Assembly (NCBI GenBank): GCA_910575255.1
Contig: CAJTEM010000001.1
Location: 54,372 to 118,371 of the forward strand
Direction of reading: 5' to 3'
DNA from: Lachnospiraceae bacterium
GTDB taxonomy: Bacteria > Bacillota > Clostridia > Lachnospirales > Lachnospiraceae
Length of the DNA stretch: 64,000 nt
Positions 52,386-61,832 of the stretch are shown here, piece after piece. The position numbers and the translations under genes were made by a program. A model generated the notes under the pieces. That model had not been told where the DNA came from. It did no database searches and saw only the letters and a list, made by a program, of their open reading frames with translations. Within the stretch, counting starts at the first letter, position 1, and each line of letters starts with the position of its first letter.

Positions 52386-54626
52386 ATGGGAAACATGGAG
52401 AACAACAACCATCGGCCGCCGGAGAATGGCGGCAACAACAATAATAATAAAAATCAGGGACCGCAGAGCCAGATCGTGGTGATGCTGATAGCGGCGATTA
52501 TTACGCTGATAGCAGTATACATGATGCGCAACATCATGGTGACAGAAGGCCGGGAGGAGGTCAGCTACAACCAGTTTGTGGAGGAAGTGGAGTCCGGAAT
52601 GGTAGAGTCTGTTCTGGTGAAAAGCTCTGTACTGGACATCACCTATAAGGAAAGTGTGAATGAGAAGAATCCGGCCAAGCAGTATTATGTGATCCGCCTG
52701 AGCTCGGACTGGGATTTTTCCAGCCGTCTTCTGGAGCATGGGGTGGAGATCAGGCAGGAGCTGCAGGACAGCAGTGTGCTTCTGGAGAGTATCTTAAGCT
52801 TTGTCATTCCCTTTGCCATTATTGTCATATTCATGAATTTTATGATGAAGCGTATGGGCGGCGGCATCATGGGGGTAGGCAAGAGTACGGCGAAGATGTA
52901 CATGCAGAAGGACACGGGCATTACCTTTGCTGATGTGGCGGGTGAGGATGAGGCGAAGGAATCGCTGGTGGAGCTGGTGGATTTTCTGCAGAATCCGGGG
53001 AAATATACCCACATCGGTGCGCGGCTGCCGAAGGGAGCGCTGCTGGTAGGACCTCCGGGAACCGGCAAGACGCTTCTGGCCCGGGCAGTGGCCGGTGAGG
53101 CGAAGGTGCCTTTTTATTTCCTTTCCGGTTCGGATTTTATGGAAATGTATGTAGGCGTGGGAGCATCCCGGGTGAGGGATCTGTTCAAGCAGGCACAGCA
53201 GACCTCGCCATGCATTATTTTTATCGATGAAGTGGATTCCATTGGCCGCAGCCGCAGCAATTATGGCGGAGGCGGGGAGTCTGAACAGCAGCAGACCCTG
53301 AATCAGCTGCTTTCCGAGATGGACGGTGTGGATTCCTCCAAGGGTCTTTTGATTCTGGCAGCGACCAATCGGCCGGAGATCCTGGATCCGGCGCTTCTGC
53401 GTCCGGGGCGGTTTGACCGGCGGATCATTGTTGACAAGCCGGATCTGAAGGGACGGGTAGAGATCTTAAAGGTACATGCCAAGGATGTATCATTGGATGA
53501 TACCGTGGATCTGGATGCCATTGCGCTGGCTACCTCCGGGGCAGTGGGCTCGGATCTGGCAAATATGATCAATGAGGCAGCGATTCTGGCGGTCAAGAAC
53601 AAGCGGAATGCCGTGAGCCAGAAGGATCTGTTCGAGGCTGTGGAAGTGGTGCTGGTAGGTAAGGAAAAGAAGGATCGGGTGCTGAGCAAGGAAGAGCGGC
53701 GCATCGTGTCCTACCATGAGGTCGGTCATGCTCTCTTAAGCGCTCTGCAGAAGGATGCGGAACCGGTGCAGAAGATTACGATTGTCCCGCGGACCATGGG
53801 AGCGCTGGGATATGTGATGCATGTACCGGAGGAGGAGAAATACTTAAACAGCCAGAAGGAGATCCAGGCCATGCTGGTGGGATACCTGGGGGGCCGTGCT
53901 GCAGAGGAGATTGTTTTCCAGTCCGTGACCACCGGCGCGGCCAATGATATCGAGCAGGCGACCCGTCTGGCCCGGGCCATGGTGACTCAGTACGGGATGT
54001 CGGAACGGTTCGGACTGATCGGGCTGGCGACTCAGCAGGATCAGTATCTGAGCGGACGGACCGTCATGAACTGCGGCGAAGCTACCGCGGCTGAGGTGGA
54101 TAATGAGGTAATGCGGATTCTCAGAGAGGCTTATGAAGAAGCAAAGCGGCTTCTGAATGAGAACCGGGAAGTCATGGATGAGATTGCGGAGTTTCTGATC
54201 GAGAAGGAGACGATTACCGGCAAGGAATTCATGGAGATCTTCCGCCGCTGCAAAGGGATCCCGGAGCCGGAGGACAAAAAGGATCCGGACGGCCGGGAGC
54301 CGAAAGAGGAGAAGGCTGCAAAAGATGCAGAGAACTCCGGCAAAGCAGAGAACTCCGGTAAAGCAGAAGACGGGAAGGCAAAGAGTGCCGACGAGACAGA
54401 AGACGGCAATGTAACGAATGCCAATGAATCTGAAGCCAAGATGTCAGGAGAGAAGATTCCGGAAAAAGAAGGAGCATCCGGAAAGGATATGACAGAGGCC
54501 GGAGCGGATGTGAAGGCTCAGGGAGTCTTCGGGACACAGGAGAATCAGGAAGGAGAGAGCGCCTGGGAGAGCCAGGGCAGCCAGAAGGAAGGAACCGACA
54601 CCGCTGGCTGGACAGAAGTGAAATGA
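52386..54626 (+). CDS. ftsH: ATP-dependent zinc metalloprotease FtsH
   Basis: Encodes 746 residues. Two membrane helices ([18 protein letters not shown] near 35; [19 protein letters not shown] near 138) flank an external domain. AAA domain: Walker A GPPGTGKT at 222, Walker [34 protein letters not shown]. Protease site HEVGH at 444-448. The enzyme degrades misassembled membrane proteins. The last about 125 residues are a low-complexity Glu/Lys/Gly/Ala tail ([17 protein letters not shown]) beyond the usual end, making it about 100 longer than typical. Confidence 0.96.
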   Translation: MGNMENNNHRPPENGGNNNNNKNQGPQSQIVVMLIAAIITLIAVYMMRNIMVTEGREEVSYNQFVEEVESGMVESVLVKSSVLDITYKESVNEKNPAKQYYVIRLSSDWDFSSRLLEHGVEIRQELQDSSVLLESILSFVIPFAIIVIFMNFMMKRMGGGIMGVGKSTAKMYMQKDTGITFADVAGEDEAKESLVELVDFLQNPGKYTHIGARLPKGALLVGPPGTGKTLLARAVAGEAKVPFYFLSGSDFMEMYVGVGASRVRDLFKQAQQTSPCIIFIDEVDSIGRSRSNYGGGGESEQQQTLNQLLSEMDGVDSSKGLLILAATNRPEILDPALLRPGRFDRRIIVDKPDLKGRVEILKVHAKDVSLDDTVDLDAIALATSGAVGSDLANMINEAAILAVKNKRNAVSQKDLFEAVEVVLVGKEKKDRVLSKEERRIVSYHEVGHALLSALQKDAEPVQKITIVPRTMGALGYVMHVPEEEKYLNSQKEIQAMLVGYLGGRAAEEIVFQSVTTGAANDIEQATRLARAMVTQYGMSERFGLIGLATQQDQYLSGRTVMNCGEATAAEVDNEVMRILREAYEEAKRLLNENREVMDEIAEFLIEKETITGKEFMEIFRRCKGIPEPEDKKDPDGREPKEEKAAKDAENSGKAENSGKAEDGKAKSADETEDGNVTNANESEAKMSGEKIPEKEGASGKDMTEAGADVKAQGVFGTQENQEGESAWESQGSQKEGTDTAGWTEVK

Positions 54627-55945
54627 AGACTCTGGATCTGACAAAAGGGAATATCAGCAAAACACTGCTGCAGTTTGCATTGCCCATGATTATGGGCAAT
54701 CTGCTGCAGCAGATGTATAATGTGACCGACACACTGATTGTGGGACGGTATATCGGAAGAGAGGCGCTGGCAGCAGTGGGATCCGCTTACACGCTGATGA
54801 CGTTTCTCAATTCTATTTTACTGGGTTTCTGTATGGGAAGCGGGGTAATGTTCTCGGTCTGCTACGGAAAGCGGGATACGGATCGGATGAAGCAGGGGAT
54901 GTTTCTGTCATTCGTGATGATCGGCGCTCTTACCCTGGTGATCAATGTCGCCGTATTTCTGGGGTTGGATGGAATTCTGGTATTCCTGCGCGTGCCGGAC
55001 GAGGTCTATGGGATGATGCGGGAGTATCTTTGGATTATTTTCTGGGGAATTACGGCAATCTTTATCTACAATTATTTTGCTTCTCTGCTGCGGGCAATCG
55101 GGAATTCTGTAGTGCCGCTGGTATTTCTGGGGGTGTCTGCAGTATCAAACATTGTATTGGATCTGGTATTTGTGCTGATCTTTCACCGGGGAATCGCCGG
55201 AGCCGCAGAGGCGACCGTGCTCGCGCAGATATTTTCGGGAGTCGGGATTGCCTGGTATACCTGGATCTGTTTCCCGGAATTCCGGCTGGGGAGAGCATGG
55301 ATGAGATGGGATTTCGGGGTATTAAAGGAGATTTTCCACCTGTCGTTTCTGACCAGTGTGCAGCAGTCGGTGATGAACTTTGGCATTCTGATGGTTCAGG
55401 GCCTGGTCAACAGCTTTGGGCCGGTGGTGATGGCAGCCTTTGCGGCCGCGGTGAAGATCGATTCCTTTGCTTATATGCCGGTGCAGGATTTCGGCAATGC
55501 ATTTTCGACCTTTGTGGCTCAGAATTTCGGGGCGGGAGAGCAGGAGCGGATCCGGAGAGGAATTCGCAGCGCCAGCTTTTGCACGCTGGTATTCTGTCTG
55601 ATGATTACGGCAGGGGTCTGTCTGTTTGCCAGGGAATTGCTGCTGATCTTTGTGCGTTCGGAGGAGCTTGAGGTTCTGGCCGTGGGAGTGGAATATCTGC
55701 GTATCGAGGGAGCGTTTTATTGCCTGATCGGCTTTTTGTTCTTGTTCTATGGCTATTTCCGGGCGATGAGAAGGCCGGGAATGTCAGTGGTGCTGACTGT
55801 CATTTCGCTGGGAACCCGGGTAGTGCTGGCCTATACCCTGTCGGCCGTGCCCTGGATCGGGGTCAGAGGAATCTGGGCGGCGGTGCCGATCGGGTGGCTT
55901 CTGGCGGACGTGGCCGGGCTTTTGGCAGCGAGAAAAAACGGGTAA
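54623..55945 (+). CDS. MATE family efflux transporter
   Basis: Encodes 440 residues with about twelve membrane helices. FALPMIMGNLLQQMYNVTDTLIVGRYIG is the MatE N-terminal signature (here given in parts), and the second half repeats it (QQSVMNFGILMVQGLVNSFG). Exports cationic drugs or metabolites by Na+ or H+ antiport. Overlaps the ftsH stop (ATGA), so the two are coupled. Confidence 0.92.
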   Translation: MKTLDLTKGNISKTLLQFALPMIMGNLLQQMYNVTDTLIVGRYIGREALAAVGSAYTLMTFLNSILLGFCMGSGVMFSVCYGKRDTDRMKQGMFLSFVMIGALTLVINVAVFLGLDGILVFLRVPDEVYGMMREYLWIIFWGITAIFIYNYFASLLRAIGNSVVPLVFLGVSAVSNIVLDLVFVLIFHRGIAGAAEATVLAQIFSGVGIAWYTWICFPEFRLGRAWMRWDFGVLKEIFHLSFLTSVQQSVMNFGILMVQGLVNSFGPVVMAAFAAAVKIDSFAYMPVQDFGNAFSTFVAQNFGAGEQERIRRGIRSASFCTLVFCLMITAGVCLFARELLLIFVRSEELEVLAVGVEYLRIEGAFYCLIGFLFLFYGYFRAMRRPGMSVVLTVISLGTRVVLAYTLSAVPWIGVRGIWAAVPIGWLLADVAGLLAARKNG

Positions 55946-55987
55946 TAAAAAGAGCCTGGAGTCTTAGTGACAGAGGAGGAGGGAGGA

Positions 55988-57442
55988 GTGGAGACGGGTA
56001 TCAAGAGTACGGTTCGCCAGCCTAGTATCCTGTCGTTCTTTCTGTCATTGGGAGCGGCTCTTTTTCTTATGGCCTTGTCTGTGATCGGGACGATGATCTA
56101 CGGGGTGACGGTGCAGAACCGGCTGCAGGAGGAATTTACCGACCGGACATCCATGAGTGATCAGATTCTCTTGGATCTGTATGAGATGGAACAGGCCTTC
56201 CGGGAGCTGGGACGGGAGTGGAACAATGAGCAGTATGGGGAGTATCTTAAGCTGTGTGAGGAGCTGAAAAAGGATACAGAGGCCTTTGCCGTCTGCTGTC
56301 GGGATGTGCCGGTGACACAGAACTATATCCGGCGGATCAACAATTTTAACATTTATCAGCAGGAGTGCCTGGCCCGGGTGATGGAAGGGACGCAGGGACG
56401 GTATGATGTCTACATCTATGTGATCAATGGCCTGGAGCTTCATCAGCAGCAGGCCCTGGAAATGACACAGCATGATACGGCATATGCCAGAAGGGCATAT
56501 GAGGAGAGTGCGGGGGTGATTTTCCGGCAGATGATTGTCATGGCCATGGTCTTTGGGATGATGGCAGTGGTGATGGGAGGCGTGCTGATTCATTTTTCCA
56601 CGGTTGCCAGGAGGACGATGGGAGGGATGACGGAGTATTTTAACCGGCTTGCGGCCAGTGAATGGGAGACGCCGGATCTGGGAAGGGCGCCTTACCGGGA
56701 GTTTACCCTGATTGCGCAGACAGCGAACCGGATGAAGGAAGAGATCCGGGCGTCCATCAAGGAGATTGAGAACAGAGCCAGACTGGAAAAGCAGCTGGCA
56801 GAGGAACGGCTGATCAATGAAAAGCAGAAAAGAATGCTGATAGCGGCTCAGATGTCTGCCCTGCGTGCCCAGGTGAATCCTCATTTCCTGTTCAATTCCC
56901 TGAACCTGATCGGGGTGACGGCCCTGGTGGGAGATTCCAAGACCGTGATGCAGATGGTGGAGGCTACGGGCAACATTCTCCGCTATTCCCTGTATCATCA
57001 GGAATCGATGACGGCTCTGGATGAGGAGGTGGATATTGTATTCCAGTATCTCTTTTTGCAGAAATGCCGGTTCAATGACGCGGTAAATGCGGAGGTTCAT
57101 AATGACCTGGAGGGGGAGGATATTCAGATCCCCACCATGTCCCTTCAGCCGATTGTGGAGAATTGCTTTAAGCATGGATTTGGCAATAAAAAGAGCCTGC
57201 ACATCCATATCGCGATCACCTGGGAAGGGGACAAGGTGCTGATCTGTGTGACAGATAATGGCATGGGACTGGATCCGGAGCAGGTGCTTAGAGAGGACGG
57301 CAGCGGGATCGGCCTTAGGAATATCCGCAGACGGCTGGAACTGATCTACGGCAGTGAGGAGGCAGCGATCAAAATCGAGGGAGAGCCAGGGGAATACAGC
57401 AGCATTTCTTTGCTGATTCCTCCTAAAGGAGGCGTAATGTGA
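55988..57442 (+). CDS. YesM/LytS-like sensor histidine kinase
   Basis: Encodes 484 residues. One membrane helix near 20-45, an extracellular helical sensor with conserved ENLYDLYEMEQAF-type helices, a second helix near 180-205, HAMP-like linker, and coiled coil. QVNPHFLFNSLNLIGV holds the phospho-accepting His; NGMGLDPEQ and GSGIGLRNIRRRLEL are the ATP-binding G boxes. GTG 55988 follows GAGGAGGAG; GTG 55967 is alternative. It overlaps the regulator gene. Confidence 0.9.
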   Translation: METGIKSTVRQPSILSFFLSLGAALFLMALSVIGTMIYGVTVQNRLQEEFTDRTSMSDQILLDLYEMEQAFRELGREWNNEQYGEYLKLCEELKKDTEAFAVCCRDVPVTQNYIRRINNFNIYQQECLARVMEGTQGRYDVYIYVINGLELHQQQALEMTQHDTAYARRAYEESAGVIFRQMIVMAMVFGMMAVVMGGVLIHFSTVARRTMGGMTEYFNRLAASEWETPDLGRAPYREFTLIAQTANRMKEEIRASIKEIENRARLEKQLAEERLINEKQKRMLIAAQMSALRAQVNPHFLFNSLNLIGVTALVGDSKTVMQMVEATGNILRYSLYHQESMTALDEEVDIVFQYLFLQKCRFNDAVNAEVHNDLEGEDIQIPTMSLQPIVENCFKHGFGNKKSLHIHIAITWEGDKVLICVTDNGMGLDPEQVLREDGSGIGLRNIRRRLELIYGSEEAAIKIEGEPGEYSSISLLIPPKGGVM

Positions 57443-58149
57443 AAATCCTGATTGTGGAAGATGAAATGCTGGAGAGAAAGGCCATGGTCCATCTGATTCG
57501 GACCGGCTTTCCCCAGGTGACGGAGATTCTGACTGCGGAGAATGGTGAGAAAGCGGTGGAGACGGCTTTGAGCGCCCGGCCGGAGCTGGTTCTGATGGAT
57601 ATCAATCTGCCTTTGCTTGACGGAATCGAGGCAGCGGCCCGGATTCGGGAGAGGATCCCGGAGATCCGGATTATCATGGTGTCAGCCTATTCCGATTACG
57701 AGCATCTGCGCAGTTCCATGCGCAACCAGGCATGCGATTATCTGGTGAAGCCATATTCGGCGGAGTCCTTTCAGGAGGCGGTGGAGAGGGGACTGGGAGA
57801 GAAGAAAAAGCTGCTTTATGGAAAAGCGAAAACCATAGGAAAAGCGAAAAAGTATATGGAAGCTCATTTTGAGAAAAATATTACCCTGCAGGATGTGGCC
57901 GAGGAGGTCTGTCTGGAAAAATCTTATCTGGGACGTATGTTCCGGGAGGAATGCGGGGTGACAGTCATGGGGTATCTGCGGGAGGTGCGGATCGAGCGGG
58001 CGAAGAAGCTTTTGTGGCAGGGAATGAGTCCGGGGGAGGTTGCCGAAAAGACAGGTTTCGGGGATCCGGCATATTTCGCTAAATCTTTTAAGCAGGCAGT
58101 AGGAATATCACCGTCCCGGTATCGGGAGAATAAAAAAGCAGACGACTGA
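57439..58149 (+). CDS. Response regulator, AraC-type (YesN-like)
   Basis: Encodes 236 residues. Receiver domain with phosphorylatable Asp in LVLMDINLPLLDG and KPYSAESF; the last 100 residues form an AraC double HTH (VAEEVCLEKSYLGRMFREE; EKTGFGDPAYFAKSFKQAVG). GTG start after AAAGGAGG, overlapping the kinase stop. Probably activates the TRAP operon downstream, where tandem repeats lie. Confidence 0.93.
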   Translation: MKILIVEDEMLERKAMVHLIRTGFPQVTEILTAENGEKAVETALSARPELVLMDINLPLLDGIEAAARIRERIPEIRIIMVSAYSDYEHLRSSMRNQACDYLVKPYSAESFQEAVERGLGEKKKLLYGKAKTIGKAKKYMEAHFEKNITLQDVAEEVCLEKSYLGRMFREECGVTVMGYLREVRIERAKKLLWQGMSPGEVAEKTGFGDPAYFAKSFKQAVGISPSRYRENKKADD

Positions 58150-58168
58150 GAGGCGCGTCTGCTTTTTT
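58137..58168 (+). terminator. Terminator after the two-component genes
   Basis: AGCAGACG/CGTCTGCT, 8 bp perfect, 11-base loop, TTTTTT. Strong. Confidence 0.85.
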
Positions 58169-58259
58169 CTCTGCCTGGCGGAGAAGTCAGGTGTGACAGG
58201 TGTGTCCGGTCAGTACAGCGGCGGAAGAAAAGCATGGATGTAAAAATGTTGTTAAAGAT

Positions 58260-58291
58260 GTCGATTTTGTTATAGGAAGAGTCGATTTTGT
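58260..58291 (+). promoter_or_regulatory. Tandem operator-like repeats
   Basis: GTCGATTTTGT at 58260-58270 and again at 58281-58291, 21 bases apart (two helical turns), just upstream of TACAAT (58319-58324) with no usable -35. This is the layout of an AraC-type activator site next to a promoter; the neighbouring regulator is the natural candidate. Confidence 0.6.
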
Positions 58292-58340
58292 CTGTAGAAA
58301 ATAACGGCAATAAACGGTTACAATAGAGCTATCAAAACAA

Positions 58341-58624
58341 GGGCGCATTATCCGAGATTTCCAATTATCCGAAGTAACTCTCAAAGCTGCCGATATGAAA
58401 GGCTTTCAAAGAAATTACCTCGGATAATTATTTATGAAAAGAGCAACTGCCATTTCAAAAATTATCAGAGGCAAAGGTGTGATTTACCCAATTATCTCGG
58501 ATAAGTACAAATCACCCACAATTGAAAGCGGGGTTAATTATCCGAGATAATCGTTTTCAAATGCTGTATTCATCGGATTTAATCAATTTACCTCGGATAA
58601 GTTTTTATCTCGGATAATGCGCCC
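58341..58624 (+). mobile_element. MITE-like element with 18-bp terminal inverted repeats
   Basis: GGGCGCATTATCCGAGAT at 58341-58358 is the exact reverse complement of 58607-58624. Inside are five more copies of the ATTATCCGAG(A/G)-type core in both orientations (near 58364, 58417, 58480, 58535, 58588). No ORF. Non-autonomous; likely moved by an unrecognised transposase or recombinase. It sits between the candidate -10 and the DctP gene. Confidence 0.7.
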
Positions 58625-58648
58625 TATCCGAGTTCTTGGATAGGGCGC
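58619..58648 (+). other. Hairpin at the element edge
   Basis: GCGCCCTATCC (58619-58629) and GGATAGGGCGC (58638-58648) pair perfectly (11 bp). Shares its left arm with the element's end; may be a recombination site or partial terminator. Confidence 0.5.
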
Positions 58649-58721
58649 ACTTGCAGACAATGGCGGAACGAAACCGGGGCGATACGAGAAGCAACCGGAA
58701 ACGGAGAGAAGGAGGAACGGA

Positions 58722-59828
58722 TTGATGAAGAAAATAGCGGCATTATTACTTTCCTGCAGCATGGCGGCTGCTCTGGCAGCCTGTGGGAGCGGCAGCAGCG
58801 GAACCGGTGCGGCCGGGACAGCCGCGACAGCGGCAGAGACGGCGGCTGCCGGCGGGGAGACCACAAAAGCACAGGCAGAGAAGGAAGAGACAGAGAAGGC
58901 GGCAGCAGATGGCGATTCTTATGTGCTGAAATTTGCCCTGCAAAACGGAGAGAATCATCCTCTGTGCCAGGGAATCGCAAAATTCGGGGAGATCCTGGAG
59001 GAGAAGAGTGAGGGACGGATCAAGCTGGAGCTGTTTTACAGCGGGGCTTTAGGAGACAAGGCCACCACGGTTCAGGGGCTTCAGACAGGAACGATCGACG
59101 GAGCCATGCTGATGAGCGGCGTGATTGCCGATTATGGGTGTGACAGACTGGGCGTGTTCACGCTTCCCTATCTGTTTGACTCGGTGGCACATGCCAGGGC
59201 ATTTGAGAAAGGTGAGGACGGAAAGGCTTTGCTGGATACGGTACAGTCTTCCGGAAGCTCGCTTGTCTGCATCGGGGCTTATCAGGAATCGGCACGGAAT
59301 TATTTCTTTACGAAAAAACGGGTGGAAAAGCCCGAGGATATGAAGAATATGCTGATCCGCTGCCAGGAGGGTTCCATTTACTACGATGCGGTGGAGGCGA
59401 TCGGTGCGTCTGCTCAGTCGGTGGCATTTTCTGAGCTGTACAGCGCGCTTCAGTCAGGAGTGGTGGACGGTGCAGAGCAGCCTCTGTCCGGTTTTGTGAA
59501 TAATGCATTTCAGGAGGTTTCGGATTATTATGTACTGGATCAGCATGAAACCAGTCCCAACCTGATCCTGTTTTCCGAGGTAACCTGGAATCAGATGGGA
59601 GAAGAGGATCAGCAGATGATCCGGGAGAGCCTGGAAGAGTCGGTTCCGTTTTTTGAGGAGTTGTCAGATTCCAAGGATCAGGAATATCTGAAGACCATTG
59701 AGGAATCCGGCACAGAAGTGATTGAGGTCAATGTGGCAGACTGGCAGGCCGCCTGCAGCAGCGTGTACGATAAATACGGCTCAGAGTATGCAGATATTAT
59801 CGAGCAGATTAAAAATACGAAATATTGA
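58722..59828 (+). CDS. TRAP transporter solute-binding lipoprotein (DctP family)
   Basis: Encodes 368 residues. Lipoprotein signal (KKIAALLLSCSMAAAL, Cys in LAACGSG) then a Ala/Gly/Glu-rich linker. GENHPLCQGIAKFGE and RIKLELFYSGALGDK open the DctP fold, with NMLIRCQEGSIYYDAV in the ligand-binding part. Catches its substrate outside the membrane and hands it to DctQ/DctM. Start ATG 58722, eight bases after GAAGGAGGA. Confidence 0.93.
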   Translation: MMKKIAALLLSCSMAAALAACGSGSSGTGAAGTAATAAETAAAGGETTKAQAEKEETEKAAADGDSYVLKFALQNGENHPLCQGIAKFGEILEEKSEGRIKLELFYSGALGDKATTVQGLQTGTIDGAMLMSGVIADYGCDRLGVFTLPYLFDSVAHARAFEKGEDGKALLDTVQSSGSSLVCIGAYQESARNYFFTKKRVEKPEDMKNMLIRCQEGSIYYDAVEAIGASAQSVAFSELYSALQSGVVDGAEQPLSGFVNNAFQEVSDYYVLDQHETSPNLILFSEVTWNQMGEEDQQMIRESLEESVPFFEELSDSKDQEYLKTIEESGTEVIEVNVADWQAACSSVYDKYGSEYADIIEQIKNTKY

Positions 59829-59944
59829 TCGCTGATGAGGGGAAGGCAGGGGGATTTTACGGGATATCCGTGAAATCCCTTTCTCTCTGCTGCGGGAGAG
59901 CTTTGGGAACAGAGAAAGAGATTATCAGAAAGTGGAGGATGCGG

Positions 59945-60523
59945 ATGGTGAAGGAAATAAAAGATCTGCAGAGAAAAACAGAGGATCAAGGATTCCCCGG
60001 AAGCGGGAAAAAGGAAAATGCCGGAAGCAGCAAAGGAAAAGAGAGCGGCGGCCGGGCCATACCGGACCGGTTGGCGGATGGCCTGTCATGGTTTATGATT
60101 CTGGTCTGCGTGGGGATTTTTGGCATTATGGTATTTTCCGTATCCTATGGGGTTCTGGGAAGGTATCTGCCGTTTGTGAAGAATCCCAGATGGACCCAGG
60201 AGCTGGCGATCCTCTGCATGGTGTGGCTGTGTTTTCTTGGGGCCGGCTATGCCATTAAAGAGGGACTGCATGTACGGATGACACTGATCAGTTTTCTGGT
60301 ACCGAAAAAACTGGCGTCAGTGCTCCATGGCTGTGCTTACGGCCTGCTTCTTGTGATCAACCTGATGTGGGTGATCTATGGGATCCAGCTTTTGCAATTA
60401 ACGAAGATGGCAAAGATGGCGGCTACGGGATGGCCGATGAGTGTGACCTATCTTTCGGTGGTTGCAGGAGGCGTCTACGGGATGGCCATGGCGCTGTACC
60501 GTCTGTGGAAGGGAGGCTTTTAG
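59945..60523 (+). CDS. TRAP transporter small permease (DctQ family)
   Basis: Encodes 192 residues, four membrane helices; VKNPRWTQELAILCMVWLCFLGAG is the DctQ core (in parts). A charged N-terminal stretch of about 45 residues precedes it, so the start could lie later. ATG 59945 is six bases after GGAGG. Confidence 0.88.
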   Translation: MVKEIKDLQRKTEDQGFPGSGKKENAGSSKGKESGGRAIPDRLADGLSWFMILVCVGIFGIMVFSVSYGVLGRYLPFVKNPRWTQELAILCMVWLCFLGAGYAIKEGLHVRMTLISFLVPKKLASVLHGCAYGLLLVINLMWVIYGIQLLQLTKMAKMAATGWPMSVTYLSVVAGGVYGMAMALYRLWKGGF

Positions 60524-60525
60524 GT

Positions 60526-61818
60526 ATGAATGCAACGGCAACGGCATTATTGCTGATTTCATTTTTCGGGATGATTATCCTGGGATTTCACATTTCCTAT
60601 TCTATGATGGCGTCCGCCGCAGCGACGATTCTGTATCTGGGACTGTCTCCGACCCAGATCATCAATACCATGGTAGACAGTGTGGACGGATTTACCTTTC
60701 TGGCGATTCCTTTCTTCATTCTTTCGGGGGATATTATGGCGCATGGGGGGATTTCCGACCGGCTGATTCTGCTGGCGGATGCTCTTGTGGGATGGATGCG
60801 GGGCGGCCTGGCCATGGTAAATATTGTGGCTTCCATTTTCTTCGGAGGGATCTCCGGGTCGGCTACGGCAGACACGGCCTCTCTGGGAGCCATTCTGATT
60901 CCCATGATGCACAAGCAGGGCTATGACAAGGAATTTGCCACAGCAGTTACCATGACGAGCAGCGTGCAGGGAATGCTGATTCCGCCCAGCCACAACATGA
61001 TCATCTATGCCATGGCGGCCGGAGGTATTTCTATCAGCGCCTTGTTTATGGCGGGAATCGTGCCCGGAGTGCTGCTGGGTGCGGCACTGATGGTGTTCAG
61101 CTATTATCTTTCCGTAAAAAGAAACTATCCGAAGGGAACTCCTTTTTCCTTCGGGAATCTGTTCAGAGCCCTGAAGAAATCCATCTGGGGGCTGGGAACG
61201 GTTCTGATCGTGGTGGTCGGCGTAGTGAAAGGAGTGTTCACGGCCACGGAAAGCGCGGCGATTGCCTGCGTCTACGCGCTGGTGATTTCCATGGTGGTGT
61301 ACCGGGAACTGGACGGGAAAGAGCTGTTAAAGGTGGTGAAAAGCAGCATTAAGACCTTATCCACTGTGTTGATCCTGATCTCTGCCTCCGGTCCTTTTGG
61401 CTTTTGCATCACCTATCTGAAGATTCCGGAGATGGTGGTCAACGGGCTTCTGGGACTGACGGACAGCCGGTTTTTGCTGTTGCTTCTGATCAACGCGATC
61501 CTTCTGGTACTGGGGACAATCCTGGGCATGGCTTCGATCATAATTATCGTCACGCCGATTCTGATTCCGGTGCTTCTGAATATCGGGATGAGTCCCATCC
61601 AGTTTGGTGCGATTCTGATCCTGAACTGCGGCATCGGCCTGATCACGCCGCCGGTGGGCGGGGTATTGTTTATCGGCAGCGGAATCTCAGGAGTGCCGAT
61701 TGAACGGCTGTTCAAGAATACTCTGCCGCTTTTGGCAGTGATGGTGATTGTCCTGCTTCTGATTACCTATGTGCCGGCGATCACTCTGGCACTGCCAGGG
61801 GTTCTGGGGCTGATATGA
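60526..61818 (+). CDS. TRAP transporter large permease (DctM family)
   Basis: Encodes 430 residues, about 12 membrane segments. GFTFLAIPFFILSGDIMAHGG and FGGISGSATADTASLGAI (signature loops), and PPVGGVLFIG near the end, are DctM family features. It is the Na+-driven transport core. ATG 60526 follows GGAGG by nine bases. Confidence 0.93.
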   Translation: MNATATALLLISFFGMIILGFHISYSMMASAAATILYLGLSPTQIINTMVDSVDGFTFLAIPFFILSGDIMAHGGISDRLILLADALVGWMRGGLAMVNIVASIFFGGISGSATADTASLGAILIPMMHKQGYDKEFATAVTMTSSVQGMLIPPSHNMIIYAMAAGGISISALFMAGIVPGVLLGAALMVFSYYLSVKRNYPKGTPFSFGNLFRALKKSIWGLGTVLIVVVGVVKGVFTATESAAIACVYALVISMVVYRELDGKELLKVVKSSIKTLSTVLILISASGPFGFCITYLKIPEMVVNGLLGLTDSRFLLLLLINAILLVLGTILGMASIIIIVTPILIPVLLNIGMSPIQFGAILILNCGIGLITPPVGGVLFIGSGISGVPIERLFKNTLPLLAVMVIVLLLITYVPAITLALPGVLGLI

Positions 61819-61832
61819 GAAAGGGAGAAAAT

